Source: an uncultured Prevotellaceae bacterium | Lineage (GTDB): Bacteria; Bacteroidota; Bacteroidia; Bacteroidales; UBA932 | Direction: 5' to 3' | Assembly (NCBI GenBank): GCA_900314395.1 | Contig: OMVB01000101.1 | Location: 1-44,254 of the forward strand | DNA length: 44,254 nucleotides | Shown: positions 1-8,298 of the stretch, piece after piece | Layout: every line of letters begins with the position of its first letter | How positions within the stretch are numbered: the first letter of the stretch is position 1 | The notes under the pieces: generated by a model | Told to the model about the DNA's origin: nothing | The model's input: the letters and a program-made list of their open reading frames with translations, nothing else | The model's database searches: none | Translations under genes and position numbers: made by a program

Positions 1-54
1 GAAGACTGCACCGGCTGCTCCCTTTACAATTTTGACAAACCCTCGGCAAAATAA
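1..54 (+). CDS. 3' end of an unidentified upstream gene (partial)
   Basis: Frame 1 is open from the window edge to a TAA at 52-54 and encodes the last 17 residues of a protein ending in YNFDKPSAK. The tail contains a CxxC pair (CTGC). The product cannot be identified from so short a piece. It is called a gene end because the frame is open, ends just before a plausible promoter, and uses the GC-rich third positions typical of the window. Confidence 0.5.
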   Translation, partial: EDCTGCSLYNFDKPSAK

Positions 55-62
55 TAACTTCT
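31..62 (+). promoter_or_regulatory. candidate promoter before the first leader ORF and der
   Basis: TTTG at 31-34 and TAACTTCT at 55-62 are separated by 20 bp. This matches the Bacteroidota pattern of a TTTG element and a TAnnTTTG element imperfectly, since the -7 box has two mismatches. It overlaps the end of the upstream frame and the left arm of the hairpin at 56-109. Transcription would begin around 67-70, only a few bases before the leader ATG at 75. Confidence 0.35.
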
Positions 63-109
63 GTATCAAAAGCCATGGACCCTTATTTTCGGCTTTTGAT
101 ACAGAAGTT
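56..109 (+). promoter_or_regulatory. hairpin / leader-ORF element, copy 1
   Basis: A perfect 19-bp inverted repeat (56-74 with 91-109) encloses a 16-base loop that starts exactly at an ATG and begins ATGGACCCTTAT. The same loop sequence, flanked by unrelated but also complementary arms, lies at 8222-8281 in front of another gene. No U-tract follows, so a plain terminator is unlikely. Conserved loop with changed arms in a second locus is the signature of a structured regulatory element. Whether it acts as RNA or as a DNA operator is not decided by the sequence. Confidence 0.6.
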
Positions 110-119
110 TATATTCTAA
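75..119 (+). CDS. short leader ORF MDPYFRLLIQKFIF, copy 1
   Basis: A 14-codon ORF (ATG 75, TAA 117-119) ends 15 bases before the der start. Its peptide MDPYFRLLIQKFIF aligns with MDPYIRSLINIQTK at 8244-8288, which is also 14 codons. The Arg codons differ (CGG and AGG) and the first aligned differing Leu codons differ (TTG and CTG), both synonymous changes, and codon 5 is a conservative Phe/Ile change. This favours real translation, although the right hairpin arm overlaps these codons. A role as a leader peptide controlling der is inference. Confidence 0.5.
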   Translation: MDPYFRLLIQKFIF

Positions 120-134
120 AAAAAATTAATAGTT

Positions 135-1442
135 ATGAGCCTTGTAGCAATAGTAGGAAGACCTAACGTAGGTAAATCCACCCTCTTCAACCGTCTGGTA
201 GGCATGCGCCAGGCAATTGTAGACGAGACAGCCGGCGTTACCCGCGACCGCCATTACGGAAAATGCGAATGGTGCGGCCACGAATTCTCCGTTGTAGACA
301 CCGGAGGATGGTCATCCGGAAGCGACGATGCCTTTGAGCAGGAAATCCGCAAACAGGTGGTTATAGCCATAGAGGAAGCGGACCTTGTACTGTTCATGGT
401 AGAAGCCTCCACCGGCATTACAGACTACGACGCAGAAATTGCAGACCTCCTGCGCCGCAGCAAAAAGCCGATAGTACTTTGCGTAAACAAGGTAGACAAC
501 GGAGAAAAAATCTACGACTCCTACCAGTTCTACTCCCTTGGACTGGGAGAAATCTGGAGCATCTCCGCAGCAAACGGAAGCGGTACCGGAGACCTTCTTG
601 ACGAGGTAGTACGCCTGCTCCCGGAGGAAACCGCAGCAGAGGACCCTTACGCCAACCTTCCGCACATTGCCATCGTGGGCAAACCGAACGTAGGCAAATC
701 CTCCCTCACAAACGCCCTGCTGGGAGAAGAACGCAATATTGTCACTCCCGTTGCAGGAACCACAAGGGATTCTATTTCAAGTCATTACAATAAATTCGGC
801 CACGAATTCATCCTGGTGGACACCGCCGGAATGCGCCGCAAGAACAAAGTCTCCGAAGACCTTGAGTTCTACTCCGTCATGCGTGCCATCCGCGCCATCG
901 AGCATTCGGACGTCTGCATTCTCATGATTGACGCAGCCAACGGCATCGAATCCCAGGACATGGCCATCTTCAACCTCATCCAGAAGAACAAGAAAGGCTG
1001 CGTTGTAGTGATTAACAAATGGGACACCATAGAAAAGGATTCCAAGACGATGAACGTATACACAGAGGGCATCAAGGCCCGCCTGGCCCCCTTTAACGAC
1101 GTTCCCATCATATTCACATCGGTAATTAACAAGCAGCGCATCCTGGACGTGCTGGACGCCGTAGGCAAGGTTTACGACAACTACAGCCGCAAGATCCAGA
1201 CTTCTGTCCTGAATGAGGTCATGCTCCCGGAAATTGAGAATTATCCGCCGCCGGCATGGAAGGGTAAATACGTGAAAATCAAGTTCATAACCCAGCTGCC
1301 TACCGCAAGCCCCTCATTCGCATTCTTCTGCAACCTGCCGCAGTATGTGAAGGAACCTTACAAGAGATTCCTGGAGAACAAACTGCGCGAGCATTTTGAC
1401 CTTACCGGCTGCCCGATCCAGGTATTTATCCGGCAGAAATAG
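135..1442 (+). CDS. der: ribosome biogenesis GTPase Der (EngA)
   Basis: Der is a double GTPase that assists maturation of the 50S ribosomal subunit in the cytoplasm. The 435-residue product has two G domains, the first with GRPNVGKS near residues 8-15 and DTGG, the second with GKPNVGKS near 180 followed by DTAG and a NKWD guanine-specificity motif. A C-terminal KH-like domain ends in IQVFIRQK. The length is normal. The ATG at 135 follows the leader ORF by 15 bases with no Shine-Dalgarno sequence, as usual in this phylum. The 3' end overlaps the convergent sensor kinase gene by 17 bases. Identification is secure; the unusual feature is the hairpin and leader ORF upstream. Confidence 0.97.
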   Translation: MSLVAIVGRPNVGKSTLFNRLVGMRQAIVDETAGVTRDRHYGKCEWCGHEFSVVDTGGWSSGSDDAFEQEIRKQVVIAIEEADLVLFMVEASTGITDYDAEIADLLRRSKKPIVLCVNKVDNGEKIYDSYQFYSLGLGEIWSISAANGSGTGDLLDEVVRLLPEETAAEDPYANLPHIAIVGKPNVGKSSLTNALLGEERNIVTPVAGTTRDSISSHYNKFGHEFILVDTAGMRRKNKVSEDLEFYSVMRAIRAIEHSDVCILMIDAANGIESQDMAIFNLIQKNKKGCVVVINKWDTIEKDSKTMNVYTEGIKARLAPFNDVPIIFTSVINKQRILDVLDAVGKVYDNYSRKIQTSVLNEVMLPEIENYPPPAWKGKYVKIKFITQLPTASPSFAFFCNLPQYVKEPYKRFLENKLREHFDLTGCPIQVFIRQK

Positions 1443-4400
1443 GAAGGCGTACTGTGAAGCAGGCGCCGCCAAGGTTGAACGAACGGCTGTAGAAAATCTC
1501 TCCGCCGCACCGCTCAATAATATTCTTGCAAATAGCCAGGCCAAGCCCGGTTCCGCTGCTCTTGGTTGTAAAGTTCGGCGTGAACAGACGCGCACGGTTT
1601 TCGTCCTTTACGCCGGGGCCGTTGTCCTCTACAACAACATCGTAGAATCCCTCGCGGGAACTAACCCTGAGTGACACATAAACCTTTGCGTCATCCTGGT
1701 TATCCACCGCCTGTATCGCATTTGTCAAAAGATTTACAAACACGCGGGTAATCTGCGGTTTAGGCCCCTCTATAACAGCTCCCTGCAAGCCAAAGTATTG
1801 CAGCTCAATATCTTTCTTGCCGTCAAAGAGCGCAATCTGCTCCCCTATCAGGCGGTCCAGGTCGATGGATACGGGTTCCTCACTGTACAGTTTTGCAAAG
1901 GTAGAGAACTCATTGGCAGTATCGGTAAGAGTGTCGATGCTTTCAAGGATAACCGGAGCCATCGAGTCGAAGCGCTCTCCCCAGGACTCGTCACCGCGGC
2001 TGCGAAGCATGATAAGCCTCTGGATCTGGAGCTTGATTGGCGTAAGGGGGTTCTTGATTTCATGGGCCACCTGGCGGGCCATCTCGCTCCAGGCCTTGTC
2101 CCGCTCTGCGCGGGCCAGCTGGCGGCTGCTCTCCGACAAATCATGCACCATCAGGTTATACGCCCGCACAAGGGTGGAAATCTCATCCTCACGTTCATAG
2201 ATAATGTACTCCAGGCCCTCGTCGCGCGCAGAACTCATCTTCCGGCCCATATCAAGGATAGGAATGAACATCCTGTCAATAACCCTGGAAGAAATAAGCC
2301 TTGCCACAGAGAGCAGGATAAAGAACAAAGTTATAATGAACATGGAGTGGAAAACTGCCTCTGTACGGAACTCCAGGCCGGTATCAGTATAAGGAGCACA
2401 AAGAATTGCCAGCACCTTTCCGTCGCCGTTGAAAAGCGGGGCATACATTGCATAATACTGTCTCCCGGACGTCTTTTCCTTATGGATATAGAACCTCTTG
2501 TTCTCGTACATTATGTTCCGATACGCATCTTCATCGGCCCTCATGCCCCAAAGCAGACGCTCAAAAACCTCCGGGCGGGTAGATTTGAACACCCGGCCGT
2601 CGGTGGTATAAAGGGTAAGATCCGATTTTGTATGATCCCCGATGTCCGACAGCATCTTGGCCGCCTGCTTGGTATCAAAGTCCTCGTATGAAGAATAATA
2701 GCGGATTTCTGACTGCACCAGGGACTGAATCGTACTTATCTTGCTGGTCATCAGATTGTTGATATTGGCCTCGTTGCGCTTGTAAACGAAGAACACGCTG
2801 ATAAGGGCCAGCACCACCATCGTACCCACAAGGGAAACAAACAGAACCGTATTGAAGGTGGATTTATAGTAGTTCTTGGTAAAGGCGGAGCGGCGTTTCC
2901 TGTCCATCGAAATAAGGCTCAGGAAGAACAGCACGGCCAGCGCAACCATGAATGAAGCCACAAGATAATTGGTAAACTCCACATCCGGACGGGAAATCAC
3001 AATGAACTCTCCGTCGGACACCTTTTTGAAGAAGTGCACATAGCCGTCCTTGCTGTCCACCTCCTTGAAGTCTTCCTTAAGAACCGTCGGGTATGCATAG
3101 TTTCCCTTATAGCCTACCAGCTTGTCATTCAAGTATTTAGCATAAGAATAAGTATGCGGCAGCACTACGCTTCCGGGAGACGAATTCCCCAAAATTGCAT
3201 AATAGCCGATGTCATCTTTATCCGACTTTGCCTCGATGGTCAGGACCATGTGCACCATTCCGGCGACAGTATTGAAATACACAAAGTGGCCGGTATACTG
3301 GGACATTCCGTTTGCGGAACGGCTGTACATGAACCTTGAGTTGTCTGCAATGGCGCTTCCCCGCGAAAGCAAATCGGACAGATAAGCCAGGATGGCAGGG
3401 TCGCCCTCATTCTCCTTGAACATGAAAAGCCCAAGTTCGTAATCCTGGGACATGCGGCCAAGATAACCGTCGGTAATCCTGTTCAGGAGAATGCGGTAAT
3501 CTGCATTCTGCATTATCAGGTTGGCGATGACCGCATCGGTGGCGATTCCGTTTTCCACCGCCATCAGTTGCAGCTCAAAGGCAAGATTCCTTTCAACGGC
3601 AAGGCGGTTGGCCCAGATATTCACCCTCTTTTCCTCCCGCTTAACACCCTCAACGGAGGAGAATGTCACCATCACGCTGGCGCAGATTATCATCGCCACC
3701 ATACGGCCCGTATTGGACAGGAAATTAACCCGCCAGCCGAAGATTTTCAGGAACCACGGACGCAGCAGCTGCAGGATAAGCACGCATGCAGAGAAGAGGA
3801 AGATGTAGGAGACATATACGTAAACAGTGTAGGAGCTTATCTCCGCCACTTTGAAGAGTTCCAGACAGATATTGGAATTTACGATTATGCTCTTGAAAGA
3901 GATATATGAATATATGACGATGGCGGGGAGTGCCACCATCGGCAGTATGACAAAGGCGTAGAAAGATACCTTTTTACCGCGGTGAAGGGCCTTGACTATC
4001 GGCAGACGGACACTGTAAACGGTATATATCAACAGTGAGATGGCAAGGTTGATAAGCAAGACGGCGCCCAGGGAATAGAACACGGAGCCATCGGCATAAA
4101 CAGATGGGGAGAAAATGCTTTCAGTGGCCGACAGCAAGCGTCCTATAATATAAAAGCTGCCCAGTGCCAGAAGCAGCCAAACCTGGGTGATAAGCATACC
4201 ACGGATGGTCCTGTGGGTGTACAGGTACACGAAAGCCGCGATTATCATCAGCAGAAGGGCAATCCACGCCACAACGGTATCCGGCATAAGCGGGGGCACC
4301 TGCGCATTCTCCTGAATCACCTTCATCATGGGCCGTCCGTCCACGATAACCTCCGCGCCGCCGCTGTAACTAAGCGGATAGACAGAGAAGCGGTCCGACA

Positions 4401-4944
4401 CCCTGAGGGCCGGATTCACTCCGTTCACAGAGGACGTGTTAATGGTGTTTTTGACCTCAAGGCCGGCCACTGCCCTGTATCCGTCGCTCTCTTTATATTT
4501 TGCGATATACCATTTAGGGCCGATGCTGCGGAAACTCAGTTCTTCCCCGATGTCCGCCAGAGGCATGGACCAGGAATTGTTGAGCGTGGGAGCCATATGG
4601 AAGAGGCTGCGGGTGTCGATCTCGTCGTCGTTGACGGGGAACTGATGACACCAGGCCTGAAGCGAATCGCCACGATACCTGTAAATGACCATGTCCTCCG
4701 GCAGGTCTTCCAGGTTCATCCACGGATCTTCCGGGCTTGCAAGCGCCTGATCCATATACTTTTCCAGCAGCTGGACGCGGGAGGACAGGCGGGAGGACAG
4801 ACTCTTTGCCGCCGCATCCGTATAATCTGCGCTTCTTCCGAACAAGATGGACAGGCCTATGACCACTACAGCCGCCACCTGCAGGACAATCGCAAGGTTA
4901 TCCTTCAGGAAACGTAAAACTTTTTTAAAGCCCGGTCTGTTCAT
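1426..4944 (-). CDS. large multi-pass sensor histidine kinase (NtrY-like)
   Basis: This 1172-residue inner-membrane kinase has one N-terminal membrane segment (about 14-32), an extracytoplasmic stretch, a cluster of about six hydrophobic helices (about 220-430), a second loop domain, further helices near 670 and 710, a third sensor loop (about 730-850) and a final helix. A HAMP region (about 880-945) is followed by HisKA with phospho-acceptor His961 in [13 protein letters not shown], then a GHKL ATPase with [18 protein letters not shown] and [12 protein letters not shown]. Everything needed for catalysis is present. The ATG directly abuts the rlmH stop codon, so the two are one transcript. 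The ligand is unknown. The NtrC-like regulator at 8299 is the only response regulator in the window and a possible partner, which is inference. Confidence 0.93.
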   Translation of the reverse strand: MNRPGFKKVLRFLKDNLAIVLQVAAVVVIGLSILFGRSADYTDAAAKSLSSRLSSRVQLLEKYMDQALASPEDPWMNLEDLPEDMVIYRYRGDSLQAWCHQFPVNDDEIDTRSLFHMAPTLNNSWSMPLADIGEELSFRSIGPKWYIAKYKESDGYRAVAGLEVKNTINTSSVNGVNPALRVSDRFSVYPLSYSGGAEVIVDGRPMMKVIQENAQVPPLMPDTVVAWIALLLMIIAAFVYLYTHRTIRGMLITQVWLLLALGSFYIIGRLLSATESIFSPSVYADGSVFYSLGAVLLINLAISLLIYTVYSVRLPIVKALHRGKKVSFYAFVILPMVALPAIVIYSYISFKSIIVNSNICLELFKVAEISSYTVYVYVSYIFLFSACVLILQLLRPWFLKIFGWRVNFLSNTGRMVAMIICASVMVTFSSVEGVKREEKRVNIWANRLAVERNLAFELQLMAVENGIATDAVIANLIMQNADYRILLNRITDGYLGRMSQDYELGLFMFKENEGDPAILAYLSDLLSRGSAIADNSRFMYSRSANGMSQYTGHFVYFNTVAGMVHMVLTIEAKSDKDDIGYYAILGNSSPGSVVLPHTYSYAKYLNDKLVGYKGNYAYPTVLKEDFKEVDSKDGYVHFFKKVSDGEFIVISRPDVEFTNYLVASFMVALAVLFFLSLISMDRKRRSAFTKNYYKSTFNTVLFVSLVGTMVVLALISVFFVYKRNEANINNLMTSKISTIQSLVQSEIRYYSSYEDFDTKQAAKMLSDIGDHTKSDLTLYTTDGRVFKSTRPEVFERLLWGMRADEDAYRNIMYENKRFYIHKEKTSGRQYYAMYAPLFNGDGKVLAILCAPYTDTGLEFRTEAVFHSMFIITLFFILLSVARLISSRVIDRMFIPILDMGRKMSSARDEGLEYIIYEREDEISTLVRAYNLMVHDLSESSRQLARAERDKAWSEMARQVAHEIKNPLTPIKLQIQRLIMLRSRGDESWGERFDSMAPVILESIDTLTDTANEFSTFAKLYSEEPVSIDLDRLIGEQIALFDGKKDIELQYFGLQGAVIEGPKPQITRVFVNLLTNAIQAVDNQDDAKVYVSLRVSSREGFYDVVVEDNGPGVKDENRARLFTPNFTTKSSGTGLGLAICKNIIERCGGEIFYSRSFNLGGACFTVRLPISAG

Positions 4945-5418
4945 TTACTCATTATGGTAAGGCTCTCCGCGCATTATGGTAAAGGCGCGGTACAGCTGTT
5001 CTGCAAAAATCGTTCTCACAATCTGGTGAGAAAAGGTCATGTCCGACAGTGACAGCATTGAGCCGGCCCGCTCGTAAACCTTCGGAGAGAAGCCGTATGC
5101 CCCGCCAATCACAAAGACGATGTCCCTTCCGCCGCCGGCCATTTTCTTCTCCAGGAAGGAGGCGAACTCCAGCGACCTGTATTTGCGGCCGTGCTCGTCC
5201 AGCAGGATGACATCGTCCGACGGTTTTATACAGGAGAGGATTTTCTCTCCTTCTTTTTCCTTGATCTGTGCAGGCGACATTGCGCCGACACCTTTAAGTT
5301 CCGCAATCTCACTCACAGAGAAAGGGACATAATGCACCAGGCGGGAGCGGTATAGTTCCAGTCCTTCCCTGACCCAGGGCATATCCGTTTTTCCTACGGT
5401 GAGCAGCGTAATTTTCAT
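4945..5418 (-). CDS. rlmH: 23S rRNA (pseudouridine1915-N3)-methyltransferase RlmH
   Basis: RlmH is a small SPOUT-fold methyltransferase that uses S-adenosylmethionine to methylate pseudouridine 1915 in helix 69 of 23S rRNA. The 157-residue product begins MKITLLTVGKT and carries the family's conserved LDEHGRKYRSLEFA, FVIGGAYGFS and the C-terminal LSLSDMTFSHQIVRTIFAEQLYRA region ending in YHNE (described here by parts). Length and termini match the family. It is the first gene of a two-gene unit with the sensor kinase, whose ATG follows its stop without a gap. Confidence 0.96.
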   Translation of the reverse strand: MKITLLTVGKTDMPWVREGLELYRSRLVHYVPFSVSEIAELKGVGAMSPAQIKEKEGEKILSCIKPSDDVILLDEHGRKYRSLEFASFLEKKMAGGGRDIVFVIGGAYGFSPKVYERAGSMLSLSDMTFSHQIVRTIFAEQLYRAFTIMRGEPYHNE

Positions 5419-5437
5419 TTGTCACGGCCTGTTTGTG

Positions 5438-5445
5438 CAAATATA
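5438..5445 (-). promoter_or_regulatory. candidate -7 box for rlmH-kinase unit
   Basis: On the minus strand this reads TATATTTG, a full match to TAnnTTTG, ending about 20 bases before the rlmH ATG. No TTG was found at the right distance upstream, so only half of the promoter is supported. Confidence 0.35.
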
Positions 5446-5502
5446 TGAAATAAAGACTGTTTTAGGCTCGGATTTTGCAAGAAAAATCGAACAGAAGTAA
5501 AA

Positions 5503-5922
5503 ATGAAAGCAAAAAAATTCATACTGGCGGCCCTTGCCGTCCTTCTTTGCGCGACCTGCGGGTTCGCGCAGAAGCCGGTTGTACGCGGTTCCGCCTATGA
5601 TGTTTTCAATCCTATCACCAAATACATCCGCCTTGGAGATGTAGAGAAACTGGCCGCCTGGTTCTCTGACAATCTGGAGATAACCGTATTCCAGGCCACC
5701 AACGACGCCAGCAAAAGCCAGGCAAAGCAGATTCTCAAATCTTTCTTCGATACATATACGCCCCGTGCCTTCAACATAGAGCACACCGCCGGGCGTGAGA
5801 CAATGAAATACGCCCTTGGCTCAATGAAAGCCGGGGGCGATGTCTTCCGGGTGACGATATTCGTAAACCTGGAAGGTTCCAATTACCTGATTCAACAGAT
5901 TAAAATAGAAAAGCGGGACTGA
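5503..5922 (+). CDS. DUF4783 family exported protein
   Basis: The 139-residue product has a clear signal peptide (MKAKKFILAALAVLLCATCGFAQ, with cleavage expected after GFA near residue 22) and a mature domain of about 115 residues in which positions such as GDVEKLAAWFSDNLEI and YLIQQIKIEKRD resemble DUF4783, a small NTF2-like fold common in Bacteroidota. The function is unknown; a periplasmic location is inferred from the signal peptide. It is a single gene between the divergent rlmH unit and the convergent efp operon. Its stop codon lies inside a terminator hairpin. Confidence 0.85.
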   Translation: MKAKKFILAALAVLLCATCGFAQKPVVRGSAYDVFNPITKYIRLGDVEKLAAWFSDNLEITVFQATNDASKSQAKQILKSFFDTYTPRAFNIEHTAGRETMKYALGSMKAGGDVFRVTIFVNLEGSNYLIQQIKIEKRD

Positions 5923-5935
5923 AAAGCCCCGCTTT
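5910..5935. terminator. bidirectional terminator between DUF4783 gene and efp
   Basis: AAAGCGGG at 5910-5917 pairs with CCCGCTTT at 5928-5935 around a 10-base loop holding the DUF4783 stop codon. The minus-strand side is followed by TTTTCTATTTT, so it serves efp especially well; the plus side is followed by a weaker T-rich stretch. Confidence 0.75.
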
Positions 5936-5942
5936 AACTTTG

Positions 5943-6509
5943 TTATACGCGCTGTCCGTAGGAACGGTCTGTGGTGTTAACTGTGATTTTCTCTCCTGTG
6001 TTGATGAAAAGAGGAACCATAATTTTTGCACCGGTCTCCAGGGTGACTTCCTTAAGTGCGCTGGTAGATGCGGTATTGCCCTTGACAGCAGGCTCTGAAT
6101 AAGTAACCTCCAGAGTAACGTATGTAGGGAGCTCGCATGTGAGGCATCTTTCCTCCGGCTCCGTAACGAACATCATCTCTACGTGCTGGCCTTCTTTCAT
6201 AAGGTCTGCGTTCTCTACCAGTTCGTGGGGAAGAGTAATCTGCTCGTAAGTTTCCTCATGCATGAAGTTGAAGTTCTCACCGTCGTCGTAAAGGAACTGG
6301 TAAGGCCTGCGCTCAACAGTGATGGTGTCAATCTTGGCGCCTGCGGTAAAGGTGTTCTCAAGGATACGTCCGTTTTCAAGATTGCGAAGTTTTGTCTTTA
6401 CGAAAGCGGGGCCTTTGCCGGGTTTTACATGCTGGAACCATACGATAGAGCACGGTTTGCCATTGAAATTAAGATAAAGTCCGTTTTTAAAATCAGCTGT
6501 TGTTGCCAT
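5943..6509 (-). CDS. efp: translation elongation factor P
   Basis: EF-P binds between the ribosomal P and E sites and relieves stalling at polyproline. The 188-residue product has the three beta-barrel domains of the family, with the tip lysine Lys32 in KPGKGPAF, the middle ERRPYQFLYDDGENFNFM segment, and a C-terminal domain with VTLETGAKIMVPLFI and a final DRSYGQRV. Length is normal. It is the last gene of the cmk-ispH-efp unit, 27 bases after ispH. No Lys32-modifying enzyme gene is visible nearby. Confidence 0.97.
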   Translation of the reverse strand: MATTADFKNGLYLNFNGKPCSIVWFQHVKPGKGPAFVKTKLRNLENGRILENTFTAGAKIDTITVERRPYQFLYDDGENFNFMHEETYEQITLPHELVENADLMKEGQHVEMMFVTEPEERCLTCELPTYVTLEVTYSEPAVKGNTASTSALKEVTLETGAKIMVPLFINTGEKITVNTTDRSYGQRV

Positions 6510-6536
6510 ATAGTTTTTTATTTTTGACCTGCGAAG

Positions 6537-7430
6537 TTAAGAAACTGTTTTGAATCTGCCAAGAACACTGGCAATTTTCTCCAACAACCACTTGGGAGTG
6601 GAGGTTGCACCGCACACTCCTACGCTGTCTCCGTCGCGCAGACAGGAGAAGTCAATCTCGTCCTCGGAACTGATTCTGTAACTGCGTTTGTTGACGCTCT
6701 TGCACAGTTGGAAAAGCACGCTTCCATTGGAGCTGTATTTACCTGATACAAAGATGATTACATCATGCGATGCCGCAAATTCCATCAGCTGGCTGTGGCG
6801 CGACGACACCTGGGAACAGATGGTGTTGTGCACGTGCAACAGGCTTTCATCGGCAACGATTTCCCTCAGGTATTTGCAGATATCGGCAAAAACTCCAGGG
6901 CTGCCGGTGGTCTGGGAAAAAATCTCTATCGGGGCGGCGATATTGACTTGTCCCTCCTCAACCGCTTTCTTTATCATGTCGATGTTTTCCACAACAAGGG
7001 CGTCGCCTCCCGTCTGGCCCACGAGGCCAAGGACCTCGGCATGACCGATTCTGCCGAAGATGATGATTTTACCGCCCTTCCCGGAGACATCGGCGTATGA
7101 ACTCCTTATCCTTTGCTGAAGCTGCAGCACCACGGGACAGGTGCAGTCGATGATGTTGATTCCTTTTTCCCGGGCAAGCTGGTAAGTTCCCGGGGGCTCT
7201 CCGTGTGCGCGGACCAAAACCGGGCCCTCACTTACGTTTGCAAGCGAGTTGATGGTTTTGAGGCCCTTCTGTGACAGGCGGGCGAGCTCTTCTTCATTAT
7301 GGACGATGGCGCCAAGGGAGAACAGCGTTGTGCCGGGGTTCTCCTTAAGATAGCTCTCTGCCTGCCCGATGGCGCGGATAACTCCGCCGCAGAAGCCCGA
7401 TTTACCGTCTATTTCTACGGATAGTTTCAT
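6537..7430 (-). CDS. ispH: 4-hydroxy-3-methylbut-2-enyl diphosphate reductase IspH (LytB)
   Basis: IspH catalyses the last step of the non-mevalonate isoprenoid pathway, reducing HMBPP to IPP and DMAPP with a [4Fe-4S] cluster. The 297-residue product has the three cluster cysteines in GFCGGV, DCTCPVV and NTICSQVSSRH, plus the substrate-binding RAHGEPP and TSTPKWLLE regions. The ATG at 7430 (MKLSVEIDGKSG) is chosen because family members start there and because the longer frame overlaps cmk; this leaves 4 bases after the cmk stop. The cmk-ispH linkage is seen in several phyla. Confidence 0.96.
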   Translation of the reverse strand: MKLSVEIDGKSGFCGGVIRAIGQAESYLKENPGTTLFSLGAIVHNEEELARLSQKGLKTINSLANVSEGPVLVRAHGEPPGTYQLAREKGINIIDCTCPVVLQLQQRIRSSYADVSGKGGKIIIFGRIGHAEVLGLVGQTGGDALVVENIDMIKKAVEEGQVNIAAPIEIFSQTTGSPGVFADICKYLREIVADESLLHVHNTICSQVSSRHSQLMEFAASHDVIIFVSGKYSSNGSVLFQLCKSVNKRSYRISSEDEIDFSCLRDGDSVGVCGATSTPKWLLEKIASVLGRFKTVS

Positions 7431-7434
7431 GCGG

Positions 7435-8151
7435 TTAAATGCTCTCGAAAATACCAAAGCGACCCATAATAAGGCCTTTTACCCAGACAAGTTCCTCGTG
7501 AAGGTTCATGTCCGAGTTGTCCAGTACGAATGCGTCTTCTGCCTGGCGCAGAGGGTTGGTCTCGCGGTGGGAGTCTATGTAATCCCTCTCCTTGAGGTTG
7601 GCCATTACGTCCTGCATGGGGGTCTGCTGGCCCTTGGAAATAAGCTCGTCGTAGCGACGTTGCGCGCGAACCTGGTCCGATGCCGTAACGAACAGCTTGA
7701 GCTGGGCCTCCGGGAATACGGCCGTGCCGATATCCCTGCCGTCCATTACTACGCGGCCGCGTCGGCCCCAGGCGTGGAGTTTTTCATCCACGAAGGCCCG
7801 CACAAAGGCCAGGGCGGCAACCGGGCTTACATGGGAAGACACCTCCATCGAGCGGATTTCCTTTTCTATGCACCTGTCGCCAATGAAGGTGCGGTTTTCC
7901 GCCCCGAAGTTAATGTCCAGGCCGTCCTTCTCAAGGGCCTGCCTCAGGGCATCGGCGTTAATGCTTTCCCCGCTGACAAAGCCGCTTTCCATCGCGAACA
8001 GCGTTACAGCGCGGTACATCGCACCGGAATCAAGGTAAGTAAAACCGAATTCTGCGGCAATAAGCTTGGCCAACGTGCTCTTCCCTGTTGCCGAATAGCC
8101 GTCAATTGCTATGATAATGTCTGGTACTGCGTTCATTGTTTCTTTGGTCAT
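7435..8151 (-). CDS. cmk: cytidylate kinase
   Basis: Cmk phosphorylates CMP and dCMP with ATP in pyrimidine nucleotide salvage. The 238-residue product has the P-loop GYSATGKST, the family motif DSGAMYRAV, and the catalytic and NMP-binding segments MDGRDIGTAVFP and QRRYDEL. Two starts are possible: ATG at 8151 (MTKETMNAVPD) or the internal ATG at 8136 (MNAVPDIIIAIDG), the latter closer to the family norm. It leads the cmk-ispH-efp operon and diverges from the response regulator gene. Confidence 0.95.
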   Translation of the reverse strand: MTKETMNAVPDIIIAIDGYSATGKSTLAKLIAAEFGFTYLDSGAMYRAVTLFAMESGFVSGESINADALRQALEKDGLDINFGAENRTFIGDRCIEKEIRSMEVSSHVSPVAALAFVRAFVDEKLHAWGRRGRVVMDGRDIGTAVFPEAQLKLFVTASDQVRAQRRYDELISKGQQTPMQDVMANLKERDYIDSHRETNPLRQAEDAFVLDNSDMNLHEELVWVKGLIMGRFGIFESI

Positions 8152-8158
8152 ATCCTTA

Positions 8159-8166
8159 CAAAATTA
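8159..8166 (-). promoter_or_regulatory. candidate -7 box for cmk operon
   Basis: The minus strand reads TAATTTTG, matching TAnnTTTG, just 7 bases before the outer ATG at 8151. If this is the promoter, the mRNA is nearly leaderless or the internal ATG at 8136 is used. No matching upstream element was found. Confidence 0.35.
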
Positions 8167-8191
8167 CTTATTTAATTCAAAAACTGAAAAT

Positions 8192-8222
8192 TTTGTCCGA
8201 TATTTGTAATAGTTTGTATTTG
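8192..8222 (+). promoter_or_regulatory. candidate promoter before second leader ORF and response regulator
   Basis: TTTG at 8192-8195 and TGTATTTG at 8215-8222 are 19 bp apart; the second box differs from TAnnTTTG at one position. Its last base is the first base of the left hairpin arm (8222), the same overlap as in copy 1. The start site would fall near 8229, within the left arm. Confidence 0.45.
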
Positions 8223-8281
8223 TCTGTGTAGACATCAGACGACATGGACCCTTATATTAGGAGTCTGATAAATATACAGAC
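8222..8281 (+). promoter_or_regulatory. hairpin / leader-ORF element, copy 2
   Basis: Arm 8222-8240 pairs with arm 8263-8281 over 19 positions with a three-base internal mismatch and one possible G-U pair. The 22-base loop carries CATGGACCCTTAT, identical over these 13 bases to copy 1. The arms are unrelated in sequence to those of copy 1, yet both sets are self-complementary, which supports a structured element rather than chance similarity. Confidence 0.6.
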
Positions 8282-8288
8282 TAAATAA
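8244..8288 (+). CDS. short leader ORF MDPYIRSLINIQTK, copy 2
   Basis: A 14-codon ORF starts in the hairpin loop (ATG 8244) and stops (TAA 8286-8288) 10 bases before the response regulator ATG. It has the same length and the same MDPY-x-R-x-L-I start as the ORF before der, with synonymous Arg and Leu codon differences. It is too short to be a normal gene and is read as a leader peptide. The link to regulation is inference. Confidence 0.5.
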   Translation: MDPYIRSLINIQTK

Positions 8289-8298
8289 TTTTAGTGTT

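Noticed and set aside
1798-2691. 297-codon frame opposite the sensor kinase
   Set aside because: It lies entirely within the clearly identified kinase gene, has no domain features and reflects the absence of stops opposite biased codons.
4213-4917. 234-codon frame opposite the kinase N terminus
   Set aside because: Antisense shadow of membrane helices, with no recognisable protein features.
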